Positions 17,300 to 27,250 of a DNA stretch of 38,051 bases are shown here, piece after piece. A model generated the notes under the pieces. That model was not told the origin of the DNA, did no database searches, and saw only the letters and a program-made list of their open reading frames with translations. Origin of the DNA: CAWBCI01 sp963787195 (lineage in GTDB: Bacteria; Bacteroidota; Bacteroidia; Bacteroidales; JAGOPY01). The DNA lies in assembly GCA_963787195.1 (NCBI GenBank), contig CAWBCI010000067.1, positions 1-38,051 of the forward strand, given 5' to 3'. The translations under genes and the position numbers were made by a program. Each line of letters opens with the position of its first letter. Within the stretch, counting starts at the first letter, position 1.

Positions 17300-17770
17300 A
17301 TGGGAGATTATATTTACATACTGATCTTAGTGGCCTGGGTTGGCTTTACCTTATATAATAGGTCCCGCAAAACCCAAAATGAACATCCTGATAAACCACG
17401 GCCTCAAAGTTGGTTTGAGCGCTCCCTGGAAGAGATGATAGGCGCCGAACAATCTTCCGGAAGTCCTGAGAGTTCCCCGAAAAAACCGGATATCCCCCTT
17501 ATCCCTGAGAGAAAACCGTCATTGCAGCCTTCTGCCCCAGTACAAAAAATGACATCATTTGAAAAGGAATACAGCGCCCTTGGTATCTATTCGATCGAGG
17601 AAGACGAGATGTACAAAGGCATTGAACCAATTCAGATGAGCATGGATGATATGGCCGAACATAATTATAATGAGGATATATTAAGTGAAGAAGATGAAGA
17701 ATCGATGCCTTTCTTTGATCTGCGGCAAGCCATGATATACACTGCAATCCTTAATAGACCCTATGATTGA
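17300..17770 (+). CDS. Single-pass membrane protein of unknown function, conserved type
   Basis: 156 residues. An N-terminal membrane helix (IYILILVAWVGFTLYN, about 4-19) is followed by a basic stretch (RSRKTQ) and a long, Pro- and Ser-rich, low-complexity linker (about 30-90). An acidic region (DEMYKGIEPIQMSMDDM, then EDILSEEDEESM) leads into a C-terminal motif, FFDLRQAMIYTAILNRPYD. I recall similar small Bacteroidales proteins ending in a DLRQA(V/M)IYsEILNRPY motif, so this end is probably a conserved peptide that binds a partner. The gene lies 126 bp after the LytTR regulator, behind a candidate LytTR site, and 128 bp before the TonB-dependent receptor. Function is unknown. Confidence 0.8.
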   Translation: MGDYIYILILVAWVGFTLYNRSRKTQNEHPDKPRPQSWFERSLEEMIGAEQSSGSPESSPKKPDIPLIPERKPSLQPSAPVQKMTSFEKEYSALGIYSIEEDEMYKGIEPIQMSMDDMAEHNYNEDILSEEDEESMPFFDLRQAMIYTAILNRPYD

Positions 17771-17817
17771 AAGTGTTAAGGAATTGTTATTTTTTTTTAA
17801 GCGGCGGTTTAATAATT

Positions 17818-17850
17818 TTTGGAATTTACAATATTTTATTTATAACTTTA
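17818..17850 (+). promoter_or_regulatory. Candidate promoter of the TonB receptor / T9SS cargo / PorV-like set
   Basis: TTTG at 17818-17821 and TAACTTTA at 17843-17850 are 21 bp apart, matching the -33 and -7 layout of Bacteroidota promoters; the -7 box deviates at its last base. The leader to ATG 17899 would be about 40 nt. Confidence 0.35.
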
Positions 17851-17898
17851 CCCACTTCAAAATTGCGCAGTATATAACCTAACATAAATTTGTATGGT

Positions 17899-20800
17899 AT
17901 GTTAAAAAAGCTACTTTTAACTCTTTGCATCGTACTAACAGCCAATTTGTTAGTTTTTTCACAAAACGGAGCTCTTAAAGGGACTATTTTAGACAAGGAG
18001 ACACGTGAACCCCTGCCCTTTGTGAACATTATTGTTGAAGTTGGAGGAACCCAGGTTGGAGGAGGGTCATCCGATTTTGACGGGAACTATATGATTAAAC
18101 CAATAACTCCCGGGAAGTACGATGTAAAGGCTTCCTATGTCGGTTATAAGCCACTTATGATCAAGGGAGTCCAGATCGCCAGTAATCAGATCCAGTTTCT
18201 CAATATTGAAATGGAATCGACGGCACAGGTACTGGAAACCTTTGAGGTTATTGACTATAAAGTTCCCCTTATTTCAAAGGACCAGACTTCCAGCGGAGCA
18301 AATATTACCTCCGAGGAGATAGCCAAAATGCCGAACCGTTCTGCGAACTCTATCGCGACCACTGTCGGGGGCGTGTTCTCGGCTGATGGCGAAAGAGGTA
18401 GCGTGCGTGGCGCCCGTACCGACGCCACAGTCATGTTTATCGATGGTATCCGTGTTATTGGAAGTACCAATCTGCCATCTTCTTCCATCGAACAGGTGGA
18501 TGTAGTCCTTGGAGGGGTTCCGGCGCAATATGGGGATGCAACCGGGGGTATTATCAATGTTACTACCAAGGGACCTTCCCGTACTTTTGGTACGGGGATA
18601 GAACTGGAAACTTCCCAATTTCTGGATCCTTATGGCTATAACAGATTAGGATTTAATGTTAATGGCCCCCTATTCTCAAAAAAAGATGAAAAAGGGAAAA
18701 GAATATCTTCCCTTCTTGGTTTCTTCATTGCAGGGGAGTTACATTATAACGCGGATGGAAACCCTGTATACAGTGATATATATAAGGCCAAAGACAGTTA
18801 CTTGAATTATATCGAAACCAATCCGATCATCTCCAGCGGATTAGTGGAAGCGGGCACCACGCCGACTGCGGATTATACTCATAAATCGGATTTGGAAAAA
18901 ATCAAGACAACTCAGAATACGAGTAATTATTCAGCGAATTTTTCCACCAAGATCGATATCAAGACTACCGAAACAATTAATCTGACCGTTGGAGGTTCCT
19001 ATTTTTATGAAAATAAAAATACTTACAATTATTTTAATTCCCTTTTCAACGCCGCAAAAAACGTACATAATGTAGCAAGTACCTGGAGAGTATTCGGGAA
19101 ATTTACCCAAAGATTCCCTACCGACAAGGAAAGCACTTCCTTATTGAAAAATGTATATTACACAATCCAGGCCGACTATACCAGAGATCAGGGTTATAAT
19201 GAAGATCCGGACCTTAAAGGAGACCTCTTTAAATATGGCTACCTTGGCAAATTCGAAACCTTTAAAACCCCGTTTTACCTTTTTGGACAGGATACCGTTA
19301 ATGGTCAGGCGGTAGAAGGCTGGGCTTTAAATAACTGGTATGATACCCTGGTTAGATTCACACCTTCTTCTTACAATCCAATCCCGGCAAATTATACTTC
19401 AAGGTACTATGATCTTTTTGCCGGTGATCCTTTCGGGCATTATGAAAATCTTTCTGAGATACAGTCTGGCGGCGGTAAACTGAACGGACAATCACTTTCT
19501 AATGTGTATGGTCTTTGGGCTTCACCAGGTTCTATCCAGACCGGGTATAATAAATTCGACAACTCCCAAATCGGTATCAATGCTTCCGGTGCACTTGACC
19601 TTGGTAATCATGAACTGAAATTCGGTATCCAGTATGACCAGCGAAAAAATAGCAGATTCGCATATGCACCCCAGCGATTCTGGACCCTGATGCGCGGCCT
19701 TGCTAATTTCCATATAACTGAAAGGGATATTGATAACCCCTATATAGTACCCGGATCTAATTACGATACTATAAAGTATTACAGAAAATATGATGCCATC
19801 ACGCAGAAAACATTTGATATAAACCTCAGGCAAAAACTTGGCCTTCCTACCGATGGTGTGGACTTCATTGATATTGACTCCTGGGATTTCAATAACAAGA
19901 CTATCAATTATTACGACAAGTATAATGTATTGCACACTATAAATGTTGGACAGGACTTGTTCAGTGTTGATATGTTTAGCCCGGATGAATTGTTCAATGA
20001 TGGGATCAATCAATATGTGGCTTATAACGGTTATGATTATAAAGGTAATAAGCTGAAGAATAAACCCAGTTTCGATGATTTCTTCACACAAAAAGATGCT
20101 AATGGTAATTATACCCGGCTCGTAGGGGCTTATGAACCCATATATATGGCAGCCTACCTGCAGGATAAATTCGCATTTAAAGACCTTATCTTCAACATAG
20201 GGGTCAGGGTTGATCGTTTTGACGCTAATCAAAAAGTATTGAAAGATCCCTTCCTGCTTTACGCGGCGAAGACTGTTGGCGAGGTCAGTTCAATTGGTGG
20301 TGAAAGCGTAAACCATCCTGCAAATATGGGAAGTGATTATGTAGTTTATGTCGACCAGGTGAATGAGCCCAGCAAGATAGAGGGATATCGTAACGGTTAT
20401 ACCTGGTATAATGCACAGGGTACCGAAATTCAGGACCCGACCCTTATAGCGGGTAGTTCCGGCATCGCACCTTATCTTGTAGATCCTTCTCTGCAAAGGC
20501 CAACTATTGATGCGTTTAAGGATTATGATCCGCAAATTAGCGTGATGCCCCGTGTAGCTTTCTCATTCCCGATCTCCGATGAGGCTTTGTTCTTTGCTCA
20601 TTATGATGTCTTAACTCAAAGGCCTACCAATGATATATACTCAAATCCTACATTCTCAGACCCTTCTGTCTATTATTATTTCGATAATATTACCGGAAGG
20701 ATCAACAATCCATCCCTTAAGCCGACTAAAACCATTGACTATGAATTGGGCTTCCAGCAAAAACTTACAAACACTTCTTCATTGAAATTGGTGACTTTCT

Positions 20801-21624
20801 ATAGGGAAATGAGGGATATGCTCCAGGTTTACCGTTTTAACGGTGCTTACCCGAAAGATTATACCTCTTATAATAATATAGATTTCGGAACTGTTAAAGG
20901 ACTTACCATTCAATATGACCTTAGAAGGACCAACAATGTAAGGATCAACGCATATTATACCTTACAGTTCGCTGTAGCTACCGGTTCAAGCCAGACTACG
21001 GCTGCTGCACTGGTTGCATCCGGAGTTCCGAATTTAAGGTCTACTAATCCGGTCTCATCTGACCGTCGTCACTCATTCAACATCTTCCTGGATTATCATT
21101 TTGCTGACGGTGCCGAATATAATGGTCCAAGGTCAAAACGTGAAAAATCCGGAAAGTCTCCCATACTCTGGTTGGCTAATGCTGGAATGACATGGACTAT
21201 CAATGGCGGATCCGGGACACCTTATACCCAGTCGAGAAATGTAGTCGGGATTAACCAGTCAGGAAGTAATCTTGTTAAAGGTTCTTACTTTGGTTCCCGC
21301 CTGCCATGGCAATTCAGGCTCGATGTTTCTTTCGACAAGGACTTCTACTTTAAATTGGGTAGTGGGGATGATAAACATACAGCTAACCTGAATGTTTATC
21401 TTCGCATCAATAATATTCTGAATTCTCAAAACATACTAAGTGTTTATCCCTATACAGGGAACCCCAATGACGATGGTTATCTGAGTGCTGCTGAATCTTT
21501 GCAACAGATTGCACAAGCCCTCGATTCACAGTCATATATTGATCTGTATTCCATTGCAGTGAATAACCCTTCAAATTACAGCCTTCCCAGAATAATCCGT
21601 TTAGGTGTGATATTGAACTTCTAA
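17899..21624 (+). CDS. TonB-dependent outer-membrane receptor with CarboxypepD_reg-like domain
   Basis: 1241 residues from ATG 17899; a TTG three codons earlier is less likely. A signal peptide (MLKKLLLTLCIVLTANLLVFS) precedes a CarboxypepD_reg-like domain (about 22-105: GTILDKETREPLPFVN, SDFDGNYMIKPITPGKYDV) and a plug (about 115-240: TVMFIDGIRVIG, IEQVDVVLGGVPAQYGDATGGIINVTTKG). The rest is a beta-barrel ending in RIIRLGVILNF, a normal terminal strand with a C-terminal aromatic. Such receptors import large or scarce ligands using TonB energy, or form SusC-like complexes. No SusD-like gene follows. Instead come a large T9SS cargo (42 bp downstream) and a PorV-like protein, so a role beside T9SS export or attachment is conceivable. 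Substrate unknown. Confidence 0.93.
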   Translation: MLKKLLLTLCIVLTANLLVFSQNGALKGTILDKETREPLPFVNIIVEVGGTQVGGGSSDFDGNYMIKPITPGKYDVKASYVGYKPLMIKGVQIASNQIQFLNIEMESTAQVLETFEVIDYKVPLISKDQTSSGANITSEEIAKMPNRSANSIATTVGGVFSADGERGSVRGARTDATVMFIDGIRVIGSTNLPSSSIEQVDVVLGGVPAQYGDATGGIINVTTKGPSRTFGTGIELETSQFLDPYGYNRLGFNVNGPLFSKKDEKGKRISSLLGFFIAGELHYNADGNPVYSDIYKAKDSYLNYIETNPIISSGLVEAGTTPTADYTHKSDLEKIKTTQNTSNYSANFSTKIDIKTTETINLTVGGSYFYENKNTYNYFNSLFNAAKNVHNVASTWRVFGKFTQRFPTDKESTSLLKNVYYTIQADYTRDQGYNEDPDLKGDLFKYGYLGKFETFKTPFYLFGQDTVNGQAVEGWALNNWYDTLVRFTPSSYNPIPANYTSRYYDLFAGDPFGHYENLSEIQSGGGKLNGQSLSNVYGLWASPGSIQTGYNKFDNSQIGINASGALDLGNHELKFGIQYDQRKNSRFAYAPQRFWTLMRGLANFHITERDIDNPYIVPGSNYDTIKYYRKYDAITQKTFDINLRQKLGLPTDGVDFIDIDSWDFNNKTINYYDKYNVLHTINVGQDLFSVDMFSPDELFNDGINQYVAYNGYDYKGNKLKNKPSFDDFFTQKDANGNYTRLVGAYEPIYMAAYLQDKFAFKDLIFNIGVRVDRFDANQKVLKDPFLLYAAKTVGEVSSIGGESVNHPANMGSDYVVYVDQVNEPSKIEGYRNGYTWYNAQGTEIQDPTLIAGSSGIAPYLVDPSLQRPTIDAFKDYDPQISVMPRVAFSFPISDEALFFAHYDVLTQRPTNDIYSNPTFSDPSVYYYFDNITGRINNPSLKPTKTIDYELGFQQKLTNTSSLKLVTFYREMRDMLQVYRFNGAYPKDYTSYNNIDFGTVKGLTIQYDLRRTNNVRINAYYTLQFAVATGSSQTTAAALVASGVPNLRSTNPVSSDRRHSFNIFLDYHFADGAEYNGPRSKREKSGKSPILWLANAGMTWTINGGSGTPYTQSRNVVGINQSGSNLVKGSYFGSRLPWQFRLDVSFDKDFYFKLGSGDDKHTANLNVYLRINNILNSQNILSVYPYTGNPNDDGYLSAAESLQQIAQALDSQSYIDLYSIAVNNPSNYSLPRIIRLGVILNF

Positions 21625-21666
21625 TACTGCGTCAGAATAATACTGGTAAATCCTAGAAATTAAAAT

Positions 21667-24600
21667 ATGATGAAAATGAAAAATATCTTTCGAATTCTGT
21701 TTTTATCGTTGATCTCACTCTTTATAACTGAGGTAAGCCTCTCGAAAGAACAAATATTAAACACAAAGAATTCAAGTACAATTAAAGCGACTGCAGCCGG
21801 GTGTACGGCAGCTTCAGGTTACAGATTCCTGGATATTAATAATGTCAGAGCAAGAATCAATACCGGGGGTGATATGTGGTGGGACCTCTCTGCACTTCCA
21901 CAATATTTTATTCCGAAGGGTGGAACTGCGACTTCTATGTTCTCCGGTTCTCTCTGGGTCGGGGGTTTGGACGTCAATAATCAGCTTAAACTTGCGGCAA
22001 TCCGTTATCGCCAGGTAGGGAATGATTACTGGCCCGGCCCTTTAACGACAGATGGAACAGCTTCGGTTGATCAGGAAACCTGTGTTAACTACGATAAACA
22101 TTTCCTCATTACCCGTGCCGATGTTGACAAATTTTTAGAATGGTGGAACAGTGATAATAAAGCGGTGGACTTCCCGGGATATACTATCCCAAAATCTATT
22201 ACGGATTGGCCCGCACACGGTGATGTGGCCAAAGGTCAAAGTTTTTATCTGGCCCCTTTTTATGACAATGACGGTGACGGTTATTATGATCCCACCCAGG
22301 GGGACTATCCTTATTATGATTTGGATAATTCACTTTGTCCGCCTAAAGACCCTGATCCCAATTTTGTGCCGGAACGCACTATGGAAGAAAACCTGACTGA
22401 ATATAAAGTACCTCTTGTTGGAAGTATTTTATCTGATCAGGTTATCAAAGGAGACCAGACCTTATGGTGGGTCTTTAATGACAAAGGAAATAATCATACT
22501 GAAACTCAGGGAGCACCAATCGGTATGGAAATCAGGGCCCAGGCCTTTGCCTTCGCTACGAATGATGTAATTAATAATATGACCTTCTATTCTTATGAAA
22601 TTATCAACCGTTCAACTTTTGAACTCACCAAAACATTCTTTTCACCTTGGGTTGATACTGACCTGGGCTATGCCTGGGATGATTATGTAGGTTGTGATGT
22701 TTTGAGAGGATTGGGATATTGTTATAATGGAAAACCAGTCGACGGGAATGGTGAGCCTGAAGCTTACGGGGCACAACCCCCGGCCGTTGGTGTGGATTTC
22801 TTCCAGGGTCCCTATATTGACCCGGATCATTTTGATAATCCGAAGTTTGAAGGGGATTGCTCTACTCTTACCAATGGTCCGAATTTTGCTGTTGATCAGA
22901 TGGCCATAAACGGTATAAACTTTGGGAACGGGATCGTAGATGATGAACGTTACGGAATGCGCCGTTTTGTGTATCATAATAATACCAGCCCTGACCAGGC
23001 GACGACTGACCCAACCATTGCTCCTGAATACTATAACTTCCTGAGGGGAATATGGAAAGATAACAATCCCATGCAATATGGAGGGGATGCCCACCTTTCA
23101 GGAACGGTCGGACCGGTCTGTGATTTCATGTTCCCCGGTGATTCCGACCCTTGTAACTGGGGTACCAATTTTCAACCCCCTGGTGGTGGATATAATACCA
23201 ATGGTAAATTCTGGACAGAAGAATCTGCCGGAAACCTTCCGGGTGACCGCCGCTTCATGCAGTCTGCCGGACCTTTTACTTTGAAATCCGGTGCAGTAAA
23301 CTATATCACTGTTGGTATTCCATGGGCACGTGCTTCTGCAGGCGGTCCCTGGGCCTCTGTTGAATTACTGAGATCAGTGGATGATAAATGTCAGTCATTA
23401 TTTAATAACTGTTTCAAGGTTATCGATGGTCCTAATGCTCCGGACCTTGTATTCCAGGAAATGGACCGGCAGTTTATAGTTTATATAACGAACTCATCCA
23501 CTTCGAATAATTATCAAGAAAGCTACGCCGAGATTGACCCGAGCATAGACCAACCTAATCCGGCAGATCACACCAAGAGAAGTGATTCAACTTTCCGCTT
23601 TGAAGGATATCAGATTTTCCAGCTGAAAGATGCGACTGTTACTCTTGGCGATGCTAAAGATGCTTACGGAAACTATAATCCTGACCTGGTCCGGCAGGTT
23701 GCCCAGTTCGACATCAAAAACGGAGTGGGACGTATCATTAATTTCAATCTTGATCCTAACATTGGATTTGTAGTTCCGACAGTTGAAGTGGAGGGAGGTG
23801 ATGAGGGTATCCGCCATTCATTCGTCCTGACTGAAGATGCATTTGCTACCGGGGACCGTCGGCTGAAAAATCATAAACAATATTATTACACCGCTTTAGC
23901 TTATGCATATAATAATTACCTTACTTATGATCCGGGTGATCCAATAAAAAAGCTTGGACAGCCGAAACCTTATCTGCCGGGTCGTAAGAAGAATCATGAA
24001 TTATATACAGCGATACCGCATATAATAGTAAATGGTACCGTAATGAATTCCTCCTATGGGGACGGACCAACCGTCACACGTATTGAAGGACATGGCAATG
24101 GTGGAAAAATCATAGACCTGACCCAGGAAACCGTGGATGAAATCCTTTCAAAACCACCTGCCAGTTCTATCGTTGATGGGGACTCTGTCGTTTATGGCGA
24201 TCCGCTCTATCCGATTGCTTATGAAGCTAAATACAAGCAAGATTTCGGGCCTTTGAATGTGAAGATCATAGACCCGCTGAAAGTGAAGAATGGAAAGTAT
24301 ATACTTTCTTTTGACACTCTCATGATTACAAAGAATTTCAACGTATCAACAAGCGGGGCAAGTGTCCTACCTGGTGGTGATACTGCAAGTATTGTGACCG
24401 GAACCTGGAAACTTACAAATGAACAGACAGGGGAAGTGTTTCCTTCAGACTTTGCTATCGATAAACAAAATGAACAATTGTTTCTCGATCTGGGGATCTC
24501 TGTCAATATGAAGGCGATATACTATCCGGGACCCTATAAAATCGGGGAAGTGGTAGGTCAAAATAATACTACAGTTTCACAATATGAGGTACTGGCCGAT

Positions 24601-26025
24601 AATAATGATTTCCTGGAGTCCAGCCTGACATATGCTAACGGTGACACAGCCACTCAATGGCTTGGTGGAGTGCATGATAACAATATCCCAAGTAGTCCTT
24701 TGAACTGGATCCGTGCAGGAACATATAAAGGGGATGCTAAAAGCAGTGACTACGATATGGTGAATGTGCCCAAACCCTATGACCCGGGTGAGTTTTATGA
24801 GAAAGTTATTGATGGGACCTGGGCACCTGCGATTCTGACCGCAACCGGTTACCAGGATCCTGCTGGCCCCTGTTATGTTTATTCTACTAATACTGTTATC
24901 ACAGGAAAATTTGTTGCTTCCATGAGGGACATTTCAAGTGTAGATGTCGTATTTACTTCAGATAAATCTAAATGGACCCGTTCGGTCGTTATTGAAGAAG
25001 AGGCGGATCCCGCACTGGCAGAAGGACATGTCGACAGGTTTGGCTTCCGTGCAGGACAGTCAGTTGACAAGGACGGTAATCCGGCCCCTGTTGGTAGCGG
25101 CCCGAGCAATAACCCTGATGATCCGAATTATATTTCCGAAACCGGTATGGGATGGTTCCCGGGATATGCTATCAATATTGAGACAGGCGAAAGGCTGAAC
25201 ATTATGTTTGGCGAGGATAGCTGGGATGTTGCCAATAACGGTAGAGATATGCTTTTCAATCCAACTTCGGCTCTTTTCGATCCGATTGATGGGAGAGCTA
25301 TTTTCGGAGGGAAACATTATGTCTACATTATGGATCATCTTGTAAAGAAAGTCACGGCCCAGAGTGTCTTTGAATATGATTTTTCGGCATATGATGCATG
25401 TAAATATATCAGAAACGTAAACAACATTCATGAATTGCTCCCTTCACTTAGATGGGTCGCTTATGCGGCATTATATGGTAGCTGTACCTGGATTGGAATG
25501 CCCCTATCAATCCCCGGAAAAGAGTGGTTGAATAATGATGCTACAATCAGGATCAGGGTTGCAAAACCTTATCAGCGTTACTATTCAATGACCGGAGATT
25601 CAGCTATGCTGGCAAATTCACAGAACAGGGATTTCCCCTTGTATAGATTCGAAACCCAGTCCACAGCGGCGGAAGATTATAATGCAGAGAAAGCTAAAAG
25701 AGATCTGGATCAGATCAAAGTTGTACCGAATCCTTATTATGCTTATGCCGGTGGTCCGGGTTATGAAGCAAACGCTCTTGATAACCAGGTCAAGATTACA
25801 AACCTGCCCGAACAGTGCACCATTACCATTTATAATGTAAAAGGCATTATGATCAGGCAGTATACCAAGGATGAGCCTAAAACTTCTATCAACTGGGATC
25901 TGAAAAATTTTGCAGGCGTTCCTATTGCTGGGGGTGTTTACATAATTCATATAAAATCCAAGGACGGTGAAAAGATCGTAAAATGGTTCGGTGGATTGCG
26001 TCCGCCTGATCTGAACGTTTTCTAG
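21667..26025 (+). CDS. Very large T9SS-exported surface protein
   Basis: 1452 residues. A signal peptide (about 1-26) is followed by a conserved-looking block NNVRARINTGGDMWWDLS (about 58-75) that I recall from other large Bacteroidota T9SS cargo, and by DNDGDGYYDP (200-209), an Asp-rich probable calcium loop. The middle is beta-rich with many Gly, Asp and aromatic residues and several Cys. The C-terminus (about 1350-1452) begins IKVVPNPYYAYAGG, continues VKITNLPEQCTITIYNVKG and GVPIAGGVYIIHIKSKDGEK, and ends IVKWFGGLRPPDLNVF. That is a type A-like T9SS sorting domain with an extra tail after the usual basic end. It should be moved across the outer membrane by T9SS and held at the surface or released. 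No enzymatic motif was found. It lies between the receptor and a PorV-like gene. Confidence 0.88.
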   Translation: MMKMKNIFRILFLSLISLFITEVSLSKEQILNTKNSSTIKATAAGCTAASGYRFLDINNVRARINTGGDMWWDLSALPQYFIPKGGTATSMFSGSLWVGGLDVNNQLKLAAIRYRQVGNDYWPGPLTTDGTASVDQETCVNYDKHFLITRADVDKFLEWWNSDNKAVDFPGYTIPKSITDWPAHGDVAKGQSFYLAPFYDNDGDGYYDPTQGDYPYYDLDNSLCPPKDPDPNFVPERTMEENLTEYKVPLVGSILSDQVIKGDQTLWWVFNDKGNNHTETQGAPIGMEIRAQAFAFATNDVINNMTFYSYEIINRSTFELTKTFFSPWVDTDLGYAWDDYVGCDVLRGLGYCYNGKPVDGNGEPEAYGAQPPAVGVDFFQGPYIDPDHFDNPKFEGDCSTLTNGPNFAVDQMAINGINFGNGIVDDERYGMRRFVYHNNTSPDQATTDPTIAPEYYNFLRGIWKDNNPMQYGGDAHLSGTVGPVCDFMFPGDSDPCNWGTNFQPPGGGYNTNGKFWTEESAGNLPGDRRFMQSAGPFTLKSGAVNYITVGIPWARASAGGPWASVELLRSVDDKCQSLFNNCFKVIDGPNAPDLVFQEMDRQFIVYITNSSTSNNYQESYAEIDPSIDQPNPADHTKRSDSTFRFEGYQIFQLKDATVTLGDAKDAYGNYNPDLVRQVAQFDIKNGVGRIINFNLDPNIGFVVPTVEVEGGDEGIRHSFVLTEDAFATGDRRLKNHKQYYYTALAYAYNNYLTYDPGDPIKKLGQPKPYLPGRKKNHELYTAIPHIIVNGTVMNSSYGDGPTVTRIEGHGNGGKIIDLTQETVDEILSKPPASSIVDGDSVVYGDPLYPIAYEAKYKQDFGPLNVKIIDPLKVKNGKYILSFDTLMITKNFNVSTSGASVLPGGDTASIVTGTWKLTNEQTGEVFPSDFAIDKQNEQLFLDLGISVNMKAIYYPGPYKIGEVVGQNNTTVSQYEVLADNNDFLESSLTYANGDTATQWLGGVHDNNIPSSPLNWIRAGTYKGDAKSSDYDMVNVPKPYDPGEFYEKVIDGTWAPAILTATGYQDPAGPCYVYSTNTVITGKFVASMRDISSVDVVFTSDKSKWTRSVVIEEEADPALAEGHVDRFGFRAGQSVDKDGNPAPVGSGPSNNPDDPNYISETGMGWFPGYAINIETGERLNIMFGEDSWDVANNGRDMLFNPTSALFDPIDGRAIFGGKHYVYIMDHLVKKVTAQSVFEYDFSAYDACKYIRNVNNIHELLPSLRWVAYAALYGSCTWIGMPLSIPGKEWLNNDATIRIRVAKPYQRYYSMTGDSAMLANSQNRDFPLYRFETQSTAAEDYNAEKAKRDLDQIKVVPNPYYAYAGGPGYEANALDNQVKITNLPEQCTITIYNVKGIMIRQYTKDEPKTSINWDLKNFAGVPIAGGVYIIHIKSKDGEKIVKWFGGLRPPDLNVF

Positions 26026-26074
26026 ACACAAGCCTGATTGCAAAAAAATGATAAACTAAAAAATATTATTCGCA

Positions 26075-27142
26075 ATGAAGAACTTTTATAGATACCTGGC
26101 GACCTTCATTTTTCTAATTGCTTTCACTTTGCCCTATCCCGATGCTATGGCCGGAAACAAGGATAGGTCAGGTCAGGCAGGAGCACCGGAACTGCTGATT
26201 AATCCATGGGCGAGAAGTACCGGATGGGGAAGTGCTAATACAGCCGGTATTCACGGGCTGGAAAGTATGTTCTCTAATGTTGCTGGTCTCGCCTTTACCC
26301 GGAAAACTGAGTTGATCTTTTCACATACTACCTGGCTGAAGGGTTCGGATATTAATATATCATCCTTTGGAATAGCGGCAAGACTGAATGAAAGCGGTGT
26401 GTTGGGAATTAGTGTGATGTCGATGAACCTTGGAGATCTGGAAAAAACTACCATAGATCAACCAGATGGTACCGGAGCCTATTTTTCTCCAAAACTTCTG
26501 AATGTGGCCCTGGCCTATTCTAAAGCTTTCTCCAATAGTATTTATGGAGGAATCGTTTTGAAAATCATCAGTGAATCCATACCCGATGCAAGTGCTCAAG
26601 GCGTTTCCATTGATGCCGGTATCCAATATGTAACCGGTGAAAAAGAGCAGATTAAATTCGGAATAGCCCTTAAAAATGTGGGGCCACCAATGAAATTTAC
26701 CGGTGATGGTTTCTCTATCAAGGCTTTTTTCCAGGGTAATGATAACTCATTAACCGTTTACCAACGTTCGGAAAACTTTGAAATACCTGCGCAGTTGAGG
26801 ATCGCAGCCTCTTATGATTTTCTTATGGGAGAAGCCAGCCGTTTGACTGTTGCGGGTAACTTTACCTCGAACTCCTTTACCAAGGACCAGATTATTCTTG
26901 GCCTGGAGTTCAGCCTGAAAGAATATTTAATGCTGCGTGCAGGATATACATATGAACAGGGAATCTTTTCCGGGGTCACGTCACCTGATCGCACCAATGC
27001 ATACAAAGGACCAAGTGCCGGCATCACGGTGGAAATCCCTTTCAGCAAAAATACTAAATCAACTTTTGGCCTGGATTATTCTTATCAGGCTACCGATCTG
27101 TTTAAAGGAACTCATAGCATAGGAGCCAGGATCAACTTTTAA
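26075..27142 (+). CDS. PorV/PorQ-family outer-membrane protein
   Basis: 355 residues. After a signal peptide (about 1-26) comes the family opening PELLINPWARSTGWGSANTAGIHGLESMFSNVAGLAF, in which the asparagine/alanine-rich NPAGLA-like turn reads SNVAGLAF. The remainder consists of alternating amphipathic strands with Gly-rich turns (FGIALKNVGPPMKFTG, YLMLRAGYTYEQG) and ends SIGARINF, a typical barrel terminus of the FadL-like fold. PorV shuttles T9SS cargo from the translocon to the attachment complex. A dedicated paralogue immediately after a giant T9SS cargo suggests a cargo-specific partner, but that is inferred. The gene is 49 bp after the cargo gene and is followed by an intrinsic terminator. 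Confidence 0.88.
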   Translation: MKNFYRYLATFIFLIAFTLPYPDAMAGNKDRSGQAGAPELLINPWARSTGWGSANTAGIHGLESMFSNVAGLAFTRKTELIFSHTTWLKGSDINISSFGIAARLNESGVLGISVMSMNLGDLEKTTIDQPDGTGAYFSPKLLNVALAYSKAFSNSIYGGIVLKIISESIPDASAQGVSIDAGIQYVTGEKEQIKFGIALKNVGPPMKFTGDGFSIKAFFQGNDNSLTVYQRSENFEIPAQLRIAASYDFLMGEASRLTVAGNFTSNSFTKDQIILGLEFSLKEYLMLRAGYTYEQGIFSGVTSPDRTNAYKGPSAGITVEIPFSKNTKSTFGLDYSYQATDLFKGTHSIGARINF

Positions 27143-27186
27143 TCCTGCATAATAACTTAAGATAAATTTTCTTAATTTTGCTTTGC

Positions 27187-27218
27187 AAAAGAGACCCTTA
27201 TATTAAAGGGTCTTTTTT
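27187..27218 (+). terminator. Intrinsic terminator after the PorV-like gene
   Basis: AGACCCTT (27192-27199) pairs perfectly with AAGGGTCT (27206-27213) around a six-base loop, and TTTTT follows. An A-run before the stem extends the pairing and would let it work on the other strand too. It ends the receptor-cargo-PorV unit about 45 bp after its last stop and insulates greA. Confidence 0.88.
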
Positions 27219-27250
27219 GTCGTTTTATCCGAACCTTCAATTCGTCGATT

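Noticed and set aside
19522..20232. Open frame of 236 codons on the minus strand inside the TonB receptor gene
   Set aside because: Isoleucine-rich antisense shadow of the barrel-coding sequence, with no start context or domain.
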